Part shown: piece by piece, positions 47,906 through 56,539 of the stretch
Layout of the letters: every line of letters begins with the position of its first letter
Numbering within the stretch: the first letter of the stretch is position 1
NCBI RefSeq assembly: GCF_003144095.1
Contig: NZ_NSKH01000023.1
Span: 420,964-484,963, forward strand
Origin: Streptomyces sp. ICBB 8177
GTDB taxonomy: Bacteria > Actinomycetota > Actinomycetes > Streptomycetales > Streptomycetaceae
Direction: 5' to 3'
DNA length: 64,000 nucleotides
Translations under genes and position numbers: made by a program
The notes under the pieces: generated by a model
Told to the model about the DNA's origin: nothing
The model's input: only the letters and a program-made list of their open reading frames with translations
Database searches by the model: none

Positions 47906-48631
47906 ATGCGCGTCGAGATCTGGAGCGACATCGCCTGCCCCTGGTGCTACGTGGGCAAGGCGCGCTTCGACAAGGCGCTCGAAGCCTTCCCGCACCGCGG
48001 CGAGGTCGAGGTCGTGCACCGCTCCTTCGAACTCGATCCCGGCCGGGCCAAGGGCGACACCGTCGCCGTGCTGACGATGCTCACCAGGAAGTACGGGATG
48101 ACCGAGGAGCAGGCGCGGGCCGGTGAACGCGACCTCGGCGCGCAGGCCGCGGGCGAGGGCCTGGACTACCTCACCGAGGGCCGCGACCACGGCAACACCT
48201 TCGACATGCACCGCCTGCTGCACCTGGCCCGGGACCGCGGGACGCAGGAGGAACTGCTCGCATTGCTGTACCGGGCCAACTTCGCCGACCCGCGCTCCGT
48301 CTTCGCGGACGACGATCGCCTCGTGGAACTGGCCGTCGCGGCGGGCCTGGACGAGGCGGAGGCACGCGAAGTCCTCGCGGACCCGGCCCGGTACGCCGAG
48401 CAGGTACGGGCCGACGAACGCGAGGCGGCCGAACTGGGCGCGAACGGCGTCCCGTTCTTCGTCCTCGACCGCAGGTACGGCGTCTCGGGCGCCCAGCCCA
48501 CCGAGGTCTTCACCCAGGCCCTGCACCAGGCCTGGACCGACCGCACCCCGCTCACCCCCATCACCACCCCCCAAGCCGACACCTGCGGACCGGAGGGCTG
48601 CGCGCTACCGGAGCGGGGGGTCGGCGGCTGA
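47906..48631 (+). CDS. DsbA-family oxidoreductase (FrnE type)
   Basis: A 241-residue thioredoxin-fold protein with the CPWC active site (C11, C14) at the very N-terminus and the cis-Pro segment GVPFFVLDRRYGVSGAQP. This is the FrnE-like cytosolic disulfide isomerase/oxidoreductase branch; FrnE itself belongs to frenolicin biosynthesis, though most members are general. Extra cysteines near the C-terminus (DTCGPEGCALP) recall the second redox motif of FrnE proteins. ATG 47906 has GGAGAG upstream. Monocistronic. Confidence 0.9.
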   Translation: MRVEIWSDIACPWCYVGKARFDKALEAFPHRGEVEVVHRSFELDPGRAKGDTVAVLTMLTRKYGMTEEQARAGERDLGAQAAGEGLDYLTEGRDHGNTFDMHRLLHLARDRGTQEELLALLYRANFADPRSVFADDDRLVELAVAAGLDEAEAREVLADPARYAEQVRADEREAAELGANGVPFFVLDRRYGVSGAQPTEVFTQALHQAWTDRTPLTPITTPQADTCGPEGCALPERGVGG

Positions 48632-48794
48632 CCACGTCGCGGAGGCCGCGCGGGTGGCGCTGACCCCGCCCGCGCGCCGCAGAGCGGCCGGCCGGCGTTC
48701 GCGTGGGGGTTCGTCCGTCCGCCGACCAGCCTCCGCGTGGGCGGATCGGGTGGCATGATGACGCCGTTGCGCGGCATTCGAGGGAGTGCGGTCG

Positions 48795-49460
48795 ATGGCG
48801 GATGACGTCCGGGTCTTACTGGTCGAGGACGATCGCGAGACGGCCGGGATGCTGTCCGCGCTCCTGGCCGACGAGGGGTACGTGGTCGACGTGGCGCACG
48901 ACGGCCAGCGAGGGCTCCACCTCGGCCTCGGCCGCGGCCACCAACTGCTGGTCGTGGACCGGGGGTTGCCGGGGATCGACGGCGTGGACCTGGTGGCGCG
49001 GCTGCGGCGGGCGGGGGTCACCGCGCGGGTGCTGCTGCTGACCGCCTTCGGTGAACCGGCCGACCGCGTGCTCGGGCTGGACAGCGGTGCCGACGACTAC
49101 CTGGTCAAGCCGTTCGACATCGGCGAACTGCTCGCCAGGATGCGGGCGTTGCTCCGCCGCGACCTGGACCAGGCGGAGGCGCTGCCGCTCGGCGAGGCGG
49201 CCATCGACCTGCGGCGCCGCGAGGTGCTGCTGCCGCGCGGAGGGCCGGTGGCGTTGTCGGGGAGGGAGTTCGACCTGCTGCGGACCCTGGCCGCCGCACC
49301 GCGCACCGTCTTCCCCCGCGCCCGGCTGCGCGCCAGCGTCTTCGCCGAGGCCACGGCCGACTCCATCGTCGACACCTACGTGTACTACCTGCGCCGCAAA
49401 CTGGGCCGCGGAGTGATCCGCACCGTGCACGGCCTCGGCTACCGGATCGGTTCGGTGTGA
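48795..49460 (+). CDS. OmpR-family response regulator with TTA codon 8
   Basis: A 221-residue regulator: receiver domain with phospho-acceptor D55 (LLVVDRGLPGIDG) and DDYLVKPFDIGELLARM, then an OmpR winged helix (ALSGREFDLLRTLAAAPRTV, VDTYVYYLRRKLG). ATG 48795 is preferred to GTG 48786 because AGGGA at 48781-48785 is correctly spaced. The codon at 48816-48818 is TTA, implying bldA-dependent translation. The stop overlaps the kinase start (GTGA). It probably binds the direct repeat at 50807-50825. Confidence 0.92.
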   Translation: MADDVRVLLVEDDRETAGMLSALLADEGYVVDVAHDGQRGLHLGLGRGHQLLVVDRGLPGIDGVDLVARLRRAGVTARVLLLTAFGEPADRVLGLDSGADDYLVKPFDIGELLARMRALLRRDLDQAEALPLGEAAIDLRRREVLLPRGGPVALSGREFDLLRTLAAAPRTVFPRARLRASVFAEATADSIVDTYVYYLRRKLGRGVIRTVHGLGYRIGSV

Positions 49461-50758
49461 TCACGGCGCGCGGCCGGCGCGAGCAGGACCGCCCCGATCC
49501 CGAACGCGTGGCGCTCGCGGCCGCCCGCCGCGCCTTCAGCATCCGCATCGCCGTCGTGCTGACCGTCGTCATGGCTTTCATCGGCATCGTTGTCTACGCC
49601 GCCATGCTGGCCACGCAGCACGCCGCGGAGGAACGCGATCTGCGGTACGCCATCCAGCGCGGCTCGGTGGCGAACCCGCCCGGCTGCGCCTGGCTCGTCG
49701 TCGAACGCGACGGCCGGACCGCCGCGTCCCCCGGGACCCCGCCCGGATTCCCGTGGCGTTCCGCCGTCGACCGGGTCGCCACGACAGGCACGCCCGTCAC
49801 CGTCACCGTCGCCCACGACGGAACGCGCTACCGCGTGCTGACCGAGCGCCGCGGCGGGGCGATCGTGCAGGCGGTGTACGACGAGCGGTTCCAGGCCGAG
49901 GACCGCGACTGCCTGCTGATGGCCCTGGGGGTCGCCGAACTGCTGGGCGCCGCCGCCTCCGTGGTCGCCGGAGCCGCGCTGGCCCACCGCGCCATGGCAC
50001 CGCTCGGCGAGACCCTGCGCAGGCAACGCCGCTTCGTCACCGACGCCAGCCACGAACTGCGGGCCCCACTCACCCGGTTGCACACCCGTGCCCAGCTGCT
50101 CGCCCGCACCGCGAAGCGCGACGAGGCGGCCGACCAACTCGCGGCGGAGGCGGCGCGGTTGGCGCAGGGCACCCGGCAACTCGGCGCCGTCATCGACGAC
50201 ATCCTGCGCTCCGCCCGCGTCGCGGCGCAGTCCGGCGGCCCCAGCACGGTGGACCTCGCCGAACTCGCCACGCAGGCCGTGGCCGAGGAGGACGCCAGGG
50301 CGGCCCAGGGCGCGGTGTCGCTCGACGTGGCGATCGGCCCGGGCCCGCATCTGGTCGCCGGCGCCGAGTGCGCGTTGCGCCGGACGCTGACGGCCCTGCT
50401 GGACAACGCCCTGCGCCACACCCCGCCGGGCGGGCGCGTCGTCGTCGCCGTCGCGGAGCACGGCCACGCCTCGGTACGGCTGTCGGTACGCGACACCGGC
50501 ACCGGGTTCCCACCGGAGGCGGCGCGACGGCTCTTCGAGCGATTCGCCCGCGGCGACCACGGTCAGGGCGGGAGCCACGGCTACGGCCTCGGGCTCGCGC
50601 TGGCCCGTGAGGTCGTGGCGGCCCACCACGGCACCATCACCGCGGACGGCGTGCCCGGTGGCGGCGCGACGTTCACCATCACCCTGCCCGCCCTGCGGCC
50701 CGCACCCGTCCGTCTCAGGATCGGCCGCCGCGCCCCCGGACACCGCGTCGTGTCATGA
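49457..50758 (+). CDS. sensor histidine kinase
   Basis: A 433-residue membrane sensor. Two transmembrane segments (about residues 32-52 and 156-176) flank an extracytoplasmic region of about 100 residues with two cysteines (PPGCAWLVV, DRDCLLM). HisKA with H199 (FVTDASHELRAPLTRL) and HATPase_c with N (LLDNALRHTPPGG), G1 (VRDTGTGFPPEAA), F and G2 boxes follow. It pairs with the overlapping response regulator. The stimulus is unknown. The downstream redox operon starts 130 bp after its stop. Confidence 0.93.
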   Translation: MITARGRREQDRPDPERVALAAARRAFSIRIAVVLTVVMAFIGIVVYAAMLATQHAAEERDLRYAIQRGSVANPPGCAWLVVERDGRTAASPGTPPGFPWRSAVDRVATTGTPVTVTVAHDGTRYRVLTERRGGAIVQAVYDERFQAEDRDCLLMALGVAELLGAAASVVAGAALAHRAMAPLGETLRRQRRFVTDASHELRAPLTRLHTRAQLLARTAKRDEAADQLAAEAARLAQGTRQLGAVIDDILRSARVAAQSGGPSTVDLAELATQAVAEEDARAAQGAVSLDVAIGPGPHLVAGAECALRRTLTALLDNALRHTPPGGRVVVAVAEHGHASVRLSVRDTGTGFPPEAARRLFERFARGDHGQGGSHGYGLGLALAREVVAAHHGTITADGVPGGGATFTITLPALRPAPVRLRIGRRAPGHRVVS

Positions 50759-50806
50759 CGGCCCTCGTACAGACGTAAGCCTGCCGTGGTGACGCTTTCC
50801 GACCAC

Positions 50807-50825
50807 TTCTGAGAACGTTCTGAGA
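50807..50825 (+). promoter_or_regulatory. direct repeat, candidate response-regulator site
   Basis: TTCTGAGA at 50807-50814 and 50818-50825 repeats with an 11-bp period, the spacing used by OmpR-family dimers; between them is the palindrome AGAACGTTCT. It lies 64-82 bp upstream of the GTG (50889) that opens the redox operon and directly after the kinase gene. Confidence 0.55.
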
Positions 50826-50888
50826 TCCGGCGACCAGTCTTCACCGTGCAGCGCTCTTCCCAGATCGTTCGTGTGGACGGAGACCGAC

Positions 50889-52532
50889 GTGACCGACGTA
50901 TCCGACGTGACCCACGACTACCTCGTGATCGGCGCGGGACCCGCCGGGGTGCAGATGGGACTGCACCTGAAGGAGGCGGGACGCGACCACCTGATCCTCG
51001 AAGCCGGCGACGCGCCCGGCACGTTCTTCCGCACCTTCCCCCGGCACCGCACCCTGATATCGGTCAACAAGCCGCACACCGGCAGCGACGACCCCGAGTT
51101 CAACCTGCGCATGGACTGGAACTCGGTGCTCGTCGGCGACGAGGGACCCACCTTCACCCGCTACACCGACCGCTACTTCCCCGCCGCCGACGACATGGTG
51201 CGCTACCTCGGCGACGTGGCGAAGGAACACGACCTGGCGGTGCGCTACCGCACCCGTGTCGAACGGGTGACGAGGGACGCCCAGGGGACGTTCACCGCCA
51301 CCGACTCCGAGGGCGGCACCTACCGAGCCTCCTGCCTGGTGATGGCGACCGGCGTCAGCCGCCCCTACATTCCGGCGATCCCCGGCATCGAGACGGCCGA
51401 GCAGTACGCCACGATGCCGGTCGACCCCGAGGGGTTCACCGACCAGCGGGTGCTGATCCTGGGCAAGGGCAACTCCGCGCTGGAGACCGCCGACAACCTC
51501 GTCGCGCACGCCGCCGTCATCCACGTGGCGGGCCCCCACTCGCTGCGGCTCGCCTGGCAGACCCACTTCGTGGGCCATCTGCGGGCGGTCAACAACAACT
51601 TCCTCGACACCTATCAGCTGAAGTCGCAGAACGCGATCCTCGACGGCGACGTGCTCGACATCGCCGGCGACGGCGACGGCTACCGCGTGCGGTTCTCCTT
51701 CGCCCGCGCCGACGACGTGGTCAAGGAACTGCGGTACGACCGCGTGCTGGTGTGCACCGGTTTCCGCTTCGACGCCTCGGTGTTCGCCGAAGAGTGCCGT
51801 CCCAAACTGGTGATCAAGGACCGCTTCGCCCAACTGACGCCCGCCTACGAGTCCGTTGACGTCCCCGGGCTCTACTTCGCCGGGACCGTGATGCAGCAGC
51901 GCGACTTCAAACGGTCCACCGGCGGCTTCATCCACGGCTTCCGCTACGCGGTCCGAGCGCTGCACCGCGTCCTGGAACAGCGCAGGGAGGGCGTCCCCTG
52001 GCCGTCGCACACCGTGCCCGCCACCCCCGAGGGACTCGCGGCGGCCGTCGTGGCCCGGGTCAACCGCACCTCGGCGCTGTGGCAGATGTTCGGCGAACTC
52101 GGCGACGCCTTCGTCGTCGGCGACGGCGCGGCGCGCCACTACGAAGAGGTCCCGGTGGCCTACGCGCACGACAACGCGGCCTTCGGCAGGGACGAGGACC
52201 TGTTCCTGGTCACCCTGGAGTACGGCCCGGACCACGACAGGATCGACCCGTTCGACATCTCCGTGCGCCGCGTTCCGCAGGACGAGGCCGGTTCGGCCCA
52301 CGACGCCGCGTACCTGCACCCGGTCATCCGCCACTACCGCGCGGGCGTCGCGGCGGGCGAACACCACATGGCGGAGAACCTGGAGAACGAGTGGGACCGG
52401 CCGGACGCCCACGTCCGCCCGCTCACCGACTTCTTCGCCCGCGCGCTGTCCGGCGCCGGCGTCCCGGTGGACGGCGGCAGCGCCCCCGCGGTCAGCGGCG
52501 GCGACCCGGCGGACGTCCGGGAGGCACGGTGA
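50889..52532 (+). CDS. FAD/NAD(P)-dependent oxidoreductase (FOXRED2-like)
   Basis: A 547-residue flavoprotein. The FAD Rossmann motif is LVIGAGPAGVQMGLHLKEAG near the N-terminus; an NAD(P) motif LILGKGNSALETADNL lies at about 195-210; VPGLYFAGTVMQQRDFKRST is the C-terminal FAD segment. Similarity is to FOXRED2-like and flavin monooxygenase-type proteins. I choose GTG 50889 since ACGGAGA sits 7 nt upstream, not GTG 50871. The stop overlaps the next start (GTGA). It could supply electrons to the P450 or hydroxylate a substrate; neither can be shown here. Confidence 0.85.
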   Translation: MTDVSDVTHDYLVIGAGPAGVQMGLHLKEAGRDHLILEAGDAPGTFFRTFPRHRTLISVNKPHTGSDDPEFNLRMDWNSVLVGDEGPTFTRYTDRYFPAADDMVRYLGDVAKEHDLAVRYRTRVERVTRDAQGTFTATDSEGGTYRASCLVMATGVSRPYIPAIPGIETAEQYATMPVDPEGFTDQRVLILGKGNSALETADNLVAHAAVIHVAGPHSLRLAWQTHFVGHLRAVNNNFLDTYQLKSQNAILDGDVLDIAGDGDGYRVRFSFARADDVVKELRYDRVLVCTGFRFDASVFAEECRPKLVIKDRFAQLTPAYESVDVPGLYFAGTVMQQRDFKRSTGGFIHGFRYAVRALHRVLEQRREGVPWPSHTVPATPEGLAAAVVARVNRTSALWQMFGELGDAFVVGDGAARHYEEVPVAYAHDNAAFGRDEDLFLVTLEYGPDHDRIDPFDISVRRVPQDEAGSAHDAAYLHPVIRHYRAGVAAGEHHMAENLENEWDRPDAHVRPLTDFFARALSGAGVPVDGGSAPAVSGGDPADVREAR

Positions 52533-53674
52533 CCACGCGCGCACCGCTCGACGCCTCCGCGGTGTCCGAGAGCGTGCCTGAAGCCCCCTTGAACCTAAGG
52601 GAGTTCGAAAGCGTGGCGCGTGGCGTGCTCGACCCGGTGCACTACGACTACGTGGCCGGGGGCGCGGACGACGAGGTGAGCCTGCGGGCCAACGAGGCCG
52701 CGTTCGCACGGATCGCGCTGCTGCCGAGGGTGCTGCGCGGCGCCGAGCGACGCGAGACGGGCATCACGCTGTTCGGCCGGCGGGCGAGCCTGCCGGTGGT
52801 GTTGTCGCCCACCGCGTTCCACCGCCTGTTCCACAAGGAGGGCGAAGTGGCGACCGCGCGGGCGGCCGCGCGGGCCGGAGTCGTGATGATCACCGGCATG
52901 GCGAGCACCGTGGCGGTCGCCGACGTCGTCGAGGCCGCGCGGGCCGCCGCGCCCGACCGCGACCCGGCCGTGTGGTTCCAGCTCTACCTGCAACCCGCGC
53001 CCGGTGTCACCGAGGCCCTGGTGCGCCGCGCCACCGAGGCGGGGTGCGCGGCGCTGGTCGTCACCGTCGACTCACCCGTCCTCGGCGCCCACACCCGCAA
53101 CGCCCGCAACGGTTTCCACGACCTGCCCGAGGGACTGGCCTGCGAGAACCTGCGCGACCTGCTCGACGGCGAGCCGGGCCACGTACGCCAGATCGCCATG
53201 TCGCCGACGCTGGACTGGGGCGACTTCGACCGGCTGCGCGCCTCGACGTCCCTGCCGCTGCTGCTCAAGGGCGTGCTGCACCCGGACGACGCGAGGATCG
53301 CGCTCGACCGCGGTGCGGACGGGCTGCTGCTGTCCAACCACGGCGGGCGCCAACTCGACACCGTGCCCGCTACGATCGACCTGCTGCCCGAGGTCGCCGC
53401 GGCCGTCGCCGGCCGCGTCCCGCTGCTGCTGGACGGCGGAGTGCGGCGCGGTACCGATGTCGTCAAGGCGCTGGCACTGGGCGCCACCGCCGTCGGCATC
53501 GGGCGGCCGGTGGTGTGGGGACTGGCGGCCGGCGGCGAGGGCGGGGTGGCGCGGGTACTGGACATCCTGCGCCGCGAACTCGACCACACCCTGGCACTGT
53601 GCGGCGCCACCGGAATCGCCGACCTGAGCCCCGCGTCGGTCCGGCCCGCCACGCACTGGGCGGGACCGCGGTGA
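52529..53674 (+). CDS. FMN-dependent alpha-hydroxy-acid oxidase
   Basis: A 381-residue TIM-barrel flavoenzyme of the glycolate/lactate/mandelate oxidase family that oxidises an alpha-hydroxy acid to a keto acid. The active-site His lies in LLLSNHGGRQLDTVPATID; further FMN contacts are SPTAFHRLFHKEGEVATARA, PLLLKGVLHPDDARI and LLLDGGVRRGTDVVKALALG. GTG 52529 overlaps the flavoprotein stop. In specialised metabolism such enzymes make aryl-glyoxylates or mandelate derivatives. Its stop overlaps the P450 start by 4 bp. Confidence 0.92.
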   Translation: MTTRAPLDASAVSESVPEAPLNLREFESVARGVLDPVHYDYVAGGADDEVSLRANEAAFARIALLPRVLRGAERRETGITLFGRRASLPVVLSPTAFHRLFHKEGEVATARAAARAGVVMITGMASTVAVADVVEAARAAAPDRDPAVWFQLYLQPAPGVTEALVRRATEAGCAALVVTVDSPVLGAHTRNARNGFHDLPEGLACENLRDLLDGEPGHVRQIAMSPTLDWGDFDRLRASTSLPLLLKGVLHPDDARIALDRGADGLLLSNHGGRQLDTVPATIDLLPEVAAAVAGRVPLLLDGGVRRGTDVVKALALGATAVGIGRPVVWGLAAGGEGGVARVLDILRRELDHTLALCGATGIADLSPASVRPATHWAGPR

Positions 53675-55128
53675 GCGCCGCCGCGCGGGCCGCCCGCGCC
53701 GCCGCCGCTGTCGTCATCCTCGGCTCCCTGCCGTACTGGCTGCCCCCGGCCGTCGTGCGTCTGCGCGTGCGGATCTTCGCCCGGGTCAACGGCGAGGAAG
53801 GCGTGCCGGTGCCGGGACCCGAAGTGGGCGCGGAAGCGTTCGAACGCCTCTACGCGCACCCCGCGGCCAACGGGCGCAGCCGGGGCGCCGCGCTGTCTGA
53901 CCTGTTCTGGTACTGGCTGGCGCCCGGGCCCGAGGTCCACCAGGAACACCTCGAACCCGGGCCGCGCTACGACGCGGTGGCCCGCACCACCCGCCGGGTC
54001 CTGACCGCCGTCCGCCGTCAGGAGTGGGAGCGGATCGTGCGCCACCGCGCCCGCGACGTGCTCGAACCGCTCACCGGCGGCGGCACGCGCGCGGTGCGGC
54101 TGCGGGACCTCGTGATGCCGTTGTGGGTGGCCGTCCACCACGAGGTGGTCTTCCGCGAACCGTGCCCCGACGACGTGCGCGACCTCATCGTGGGAAACGC
54201 CGACGACGTCGTCAGCGCGCTCAAGTGCACCGGAGTACGGCACATGGACCGCCGCGACCGGCTCACCCGCTACCTGCTCGGCCGCGTTCGCGCCGGGGAC
54301 GTCCCGTTCGAACTGCCCGAGGGCCTGTCCGACCACGAGAGCGCCTGCTACCTGCAAGGGACGTTCTTCAACACCGCCGTCGTCCAGATGTCGGAGGCAA
54401 CCGCACACGTCCTGCTCGCCATCGCCACCCGCCCCCAGGTCCGCGAACGCCTGCGCCGCGAACCGGTGGACAGCGCCTATCTGGACCACGTGATCGAGGA
54501 GACGCTGCGCTACTACCCGCTGTTCGGCGTCGCGCACCGGATCACCACCGACGCCATCACCCTCGACGCGGACGACCCGCAGGACGCGACGCCCGCCACG
54601 AAGCTGCCCGCCGGGTCCGTGCTGCTCTTCGACTACGCCCGCTACCATCGCGGCGGCGTTCCGGACGCCGACCGCTTCGATCCCGACCGGTGGGCGCGGC
54701 CCCGGCCCTCGGACCTGCGCCACATCCCGTTCGGGGTGGCAGCCAACCGGCCCTGCCCGGCCCGTGGCATCGCGCCGTTGACGCTGCGCACGGCGGTCGA
54801 GGAGGTGCTCAAGCGGTTCGAGCCGGTCTCCTCCGCGCGCCACGACCGCTCGATGCCCAACCGGGGGCCCTGCCTGCTCGTCCCGCGCGAGAACCCAACC
54901 AGGCGCCGAGGTAGGGCGGTTCGGCTCGCGGCGATGAGAGCGCGCGACCGCTGGGAGGACGTCACGCGCAGTCTGGCCCAACTCGCCTACGGAAGCTGGA
55001 TGGTGGCGGACGCCCGCAGGCAGCGGCTGTGCGGGAGCTACTTCGAGCCGGCCGCGGAGCCCACCTCAGGGACACAAGGGGGCGGCGGCGCCGCCCGCTG
55101 CCCGGTCGCGGGGGAGGGCGGCCGGTGA
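53671..55128 (+). CDS. cytochrome P450 with N-terminal hydrophobic segment
   Basis: A 485-residue divergent P450 from GTG 53671. The ExxR pair is in VIEETLRYYPLFG; the heme loop is HIPFGVAANRPCPARGIAPL, with the Cys but without the usual Gly-x-His-x-Cys spacing residues, so it is an atypical Cys loop. The I-helix appears as GTFFNTAVVQMSEATAHV rather than the classical AGxxTT. The first 35 residues (AARAAAAVVILGSLPYWLPP and basic flank) look like a membrane anchor, unusual in bacteria. A Cys-containing 50-residue tail follows the heme domain. Coupled to its neighbours by GTGA overlaps at both ends. Confidence 0.82.
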   Translation: MSAAARAARAAAAVVILGSLPYWLPPAVVRLRVRIFARVNGEEGVPVPGPEVGAEAFERLYAHPAANGRSRGAALSDLFWYWLAPGPEVHQEHLEPGPRYDAVARTTRRVLTAVRRQEWERIVRHRARDVLEPLTGGGTRAVRLRDLVMPLWVAVHHEVVFREPCPDDVRDLIVGNADDVVSALKCTGVRHMDRRDRLTRYLLGRVRAGDVPFELPEGLSDHESACYLQGTFFNTAVVQMSEATAHVLLAIATRPQVRERLRREPVDSAYLDHVIEETLRYYPLFGVAHRITTDAITLDADDPQDATPATKLPAGSVLLFDYARYHRGGVPDADRFDPDRWARPRPSDLRHIPFGVAANRPCPARGIAPLTLRTAVEEVLKRFEPVSSARHDRSMPNRGPCLLVPRENPTRRRGRAVRLAAMRARDRWEDVTRSLAQLAYGSWMVADARRQRLCGSYFEPAAEPTSGTQGGGGAARCPVAGEGGR

Positions 55129-56432
55129 GCGCCACCTCTCTCGCGCCGGCCTTCCTCGGCGCCGCGATCGTCGTCCTGCTGGCCTGCCGCCTCGTCGCGT
55201 GGGCGCTCTCGCGCGCCGGACAGCCGCCCGTGGTGGGCGAGATGATCGCGGGCGTGCTGCTCGGGCCCTCGGTCCTCGGGGCGCTGGCCCCCCGCGCGGA
55301 GCACGCCGTGTTCCCCACCGCCCTGCTGCCGCTGCTCTACGTCGCCGGGCAGATCGGCCTCGTCGCGTTCATGTTCCAGGCGGGACACGAGTTCGCCGGG
55401 CGGCTCGGCGAGCGGATGGCGGGCACCGCGGCGGCCGTGTCCGCGGTCGGGATCACGCTGCCGCTGGCGCTGGGCGTCGGCGTGACCGTGCTGGCCCGCG
55501 GGCACGCGCCGGTCTTCGTGCCCGGCGTCCCGCTCGGCGTGAGCGCCGCGTTCGTGGGCGTCGCCCTCGCCATCACCGCGTTCCCGATGCTCGCCCGGAT
55601 CATCACGGAACGCGGCCTGTCCGGCACCCGGTACGGGGCGCTGGCGCTGGCCGGCGGGGCGCTCGACGACGTGGTGGCGTGGTGCCTGCTGGCGGCCGTG
55701 CTGAGCGCCGCGACCGGCAGGGTCTGGCCGGTGGCCGAGGCGGTCGGCGGAGGCGCGCTGTTCGGCGTGGTCCTGTTCACCGTGGTGCGGCGGGGGCTGG
55801 CGCGGGCGATGGCGTACCCGTCGCTGACCGACGAGGGCAGGCTGCTGCTGGTCGTCGTCACGGTGTTCGCCGCCGCCTGGTTCACCGACGAGATCGGCCT
55901 GTACGCCGTGTTCGGCGCGTTCTGCGTCGGCGTCGTGATGCCACGAGGGCCGGTCGCGGAACGCACGGTGAGCACCGTCTCCCACGTGCCGAGGGTGGTG
56001 TTCCTGCCGATGTTCTTCGCCTACTCCGGCCTCAACACCCGCTTCGGGCTGCTGGGCGACCCGGCGCTGCTGGCGTTCGCGGCGGCGGCGCTGGCGGCGG
56101 CGGTCCTGGGCAAGTTCGGCGGCTGCTGGGCGGCGGCCAGACTGCGCGGCGAACCGCCCGCGCTCGCCCTGCGCCTGGGCGCGCTGATGAACGCGCGCGG
56201 CCTGATGCAGTTGATCGCCCTCAACGCGGGGCTCCAGGCGGGCATCGTCGACCGGCAGTTGTTCGCAGCCCTCGTCCTGGTGGCACTGGTGACGACGCTG
56301 ATGACGACACCCGTGCTGTCCTGGCTGGACCGGCGGGCCCCGCTGAAGGACGCCTCACATCCCCCTGCGGCGCTGCCACGCGTCGTCGAGGGCCAGCCAG
56401 AAGACCGCGTCGGACGCGGACTGCCCGGGTGA
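55125..56432 (+). CDS. CPA2-type cation/proton antiporter
   Basis: A 435-residue, 12-helix membrane protein of the Na+/H+ exchanger (NhaP/KefB-like) superfamily: PPVVGEMIAGVLLGPSVLG, AGQIGLVAFMFQAGHEFAGR, ALAGGALDDVVAWCLLAAVL (the conserved Asp pair) and TRFGLLGDPALLAFAAAALA. GTG 55125 overlaps the P450 stop. Next to oxidoreductases it may export a product or keep pH balance; similar antiporters occur in some Streptomyces biosynthetic loci. The extreme C-terminus overlaps a small opposite-strand ORF. Confidence 0.88.
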   Translation: MSATSLAPAFLGAAIVVLLACRLVAWALSRAGQPPVVGEMIAGVLLGPSVLGALAPRAEHAVFPTALLPLLYVAGQIGLVAFMFQAGHEFAGRLGERMAGTAAAVSAVGITLPLALGVGVTVLARGHAPVFVPGVPLGVSAAFVGVALAITAFPMLARIITERGLSGTRYGALALAGGALDDVVAWCLLAAVLSAATGRVWPVAEAVGGGALFGVVLFTVVRRGLARAMAYPSLTDEGRLLLVVVTVFAAAWFTDEIGLYAVFGAFCVGVVMPRGPVAERTVSTVSHVPRVVFLPMFFAYSGLNTRFGLLGDPALLAFAAAALAAAVLGKFGGCWAAARLRGEPPALALRLGALMNARGLMQLIALNAGLQAGIVDRQLFAALVLVALVTTLMTTPVLSWLDRRAPLKDASHPPAALPRVVEGQPEDRVGRGLPG

Positions 56433-56537
56433 CGACGGGACCCGGGTGCGCGGCGGGATCGCCGCGGCCCGGGACCCGCCGGCGCGGCCACCGCGCCGGC
56501 GCAGGAAGGCGAGGGCGAGTAACGCGTGAGCACGCAT
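56355..56537 (-). CDS. possible small ORF after the amine oxidase
   Basis: A 60-codon frame starting 2 bp after the amine oxidase stop reads MRAHALLALAFLRRRGG at the start and ends SDAVFWLALDDAWQRRRGM. Codon 6 is TTA. Its last 26 codons overlap the antiporter 3' end on the other strand, and the hairpin at 56478-56500 lies inside. The C-terminal amphipathic stretch looks protein-like, but the evidence is weak. Confidence 0.25.
   Translation of the reverse strand: MRAHALLALAFLRRRGGRAGGSRAAAIPPRTRVPSSPGQSASDAVFWLALDDAWQRRRGM
56478..56500. terminator. hairpin between antiporter and amine oxidase
   Basis: GCCGGCGCGG-CCA-CCGCGCCGGC, a perfect 10-bp stem with 3-nt loop. A second imperfect hairpin (CGGGACCCGGG with CCCGGGACCCG, about 56437-56479) precedes it. 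Together they form a bidirectional terminator for the convergent genes. Confidence 0.7.
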
Positions 56538-56539
56538 CG

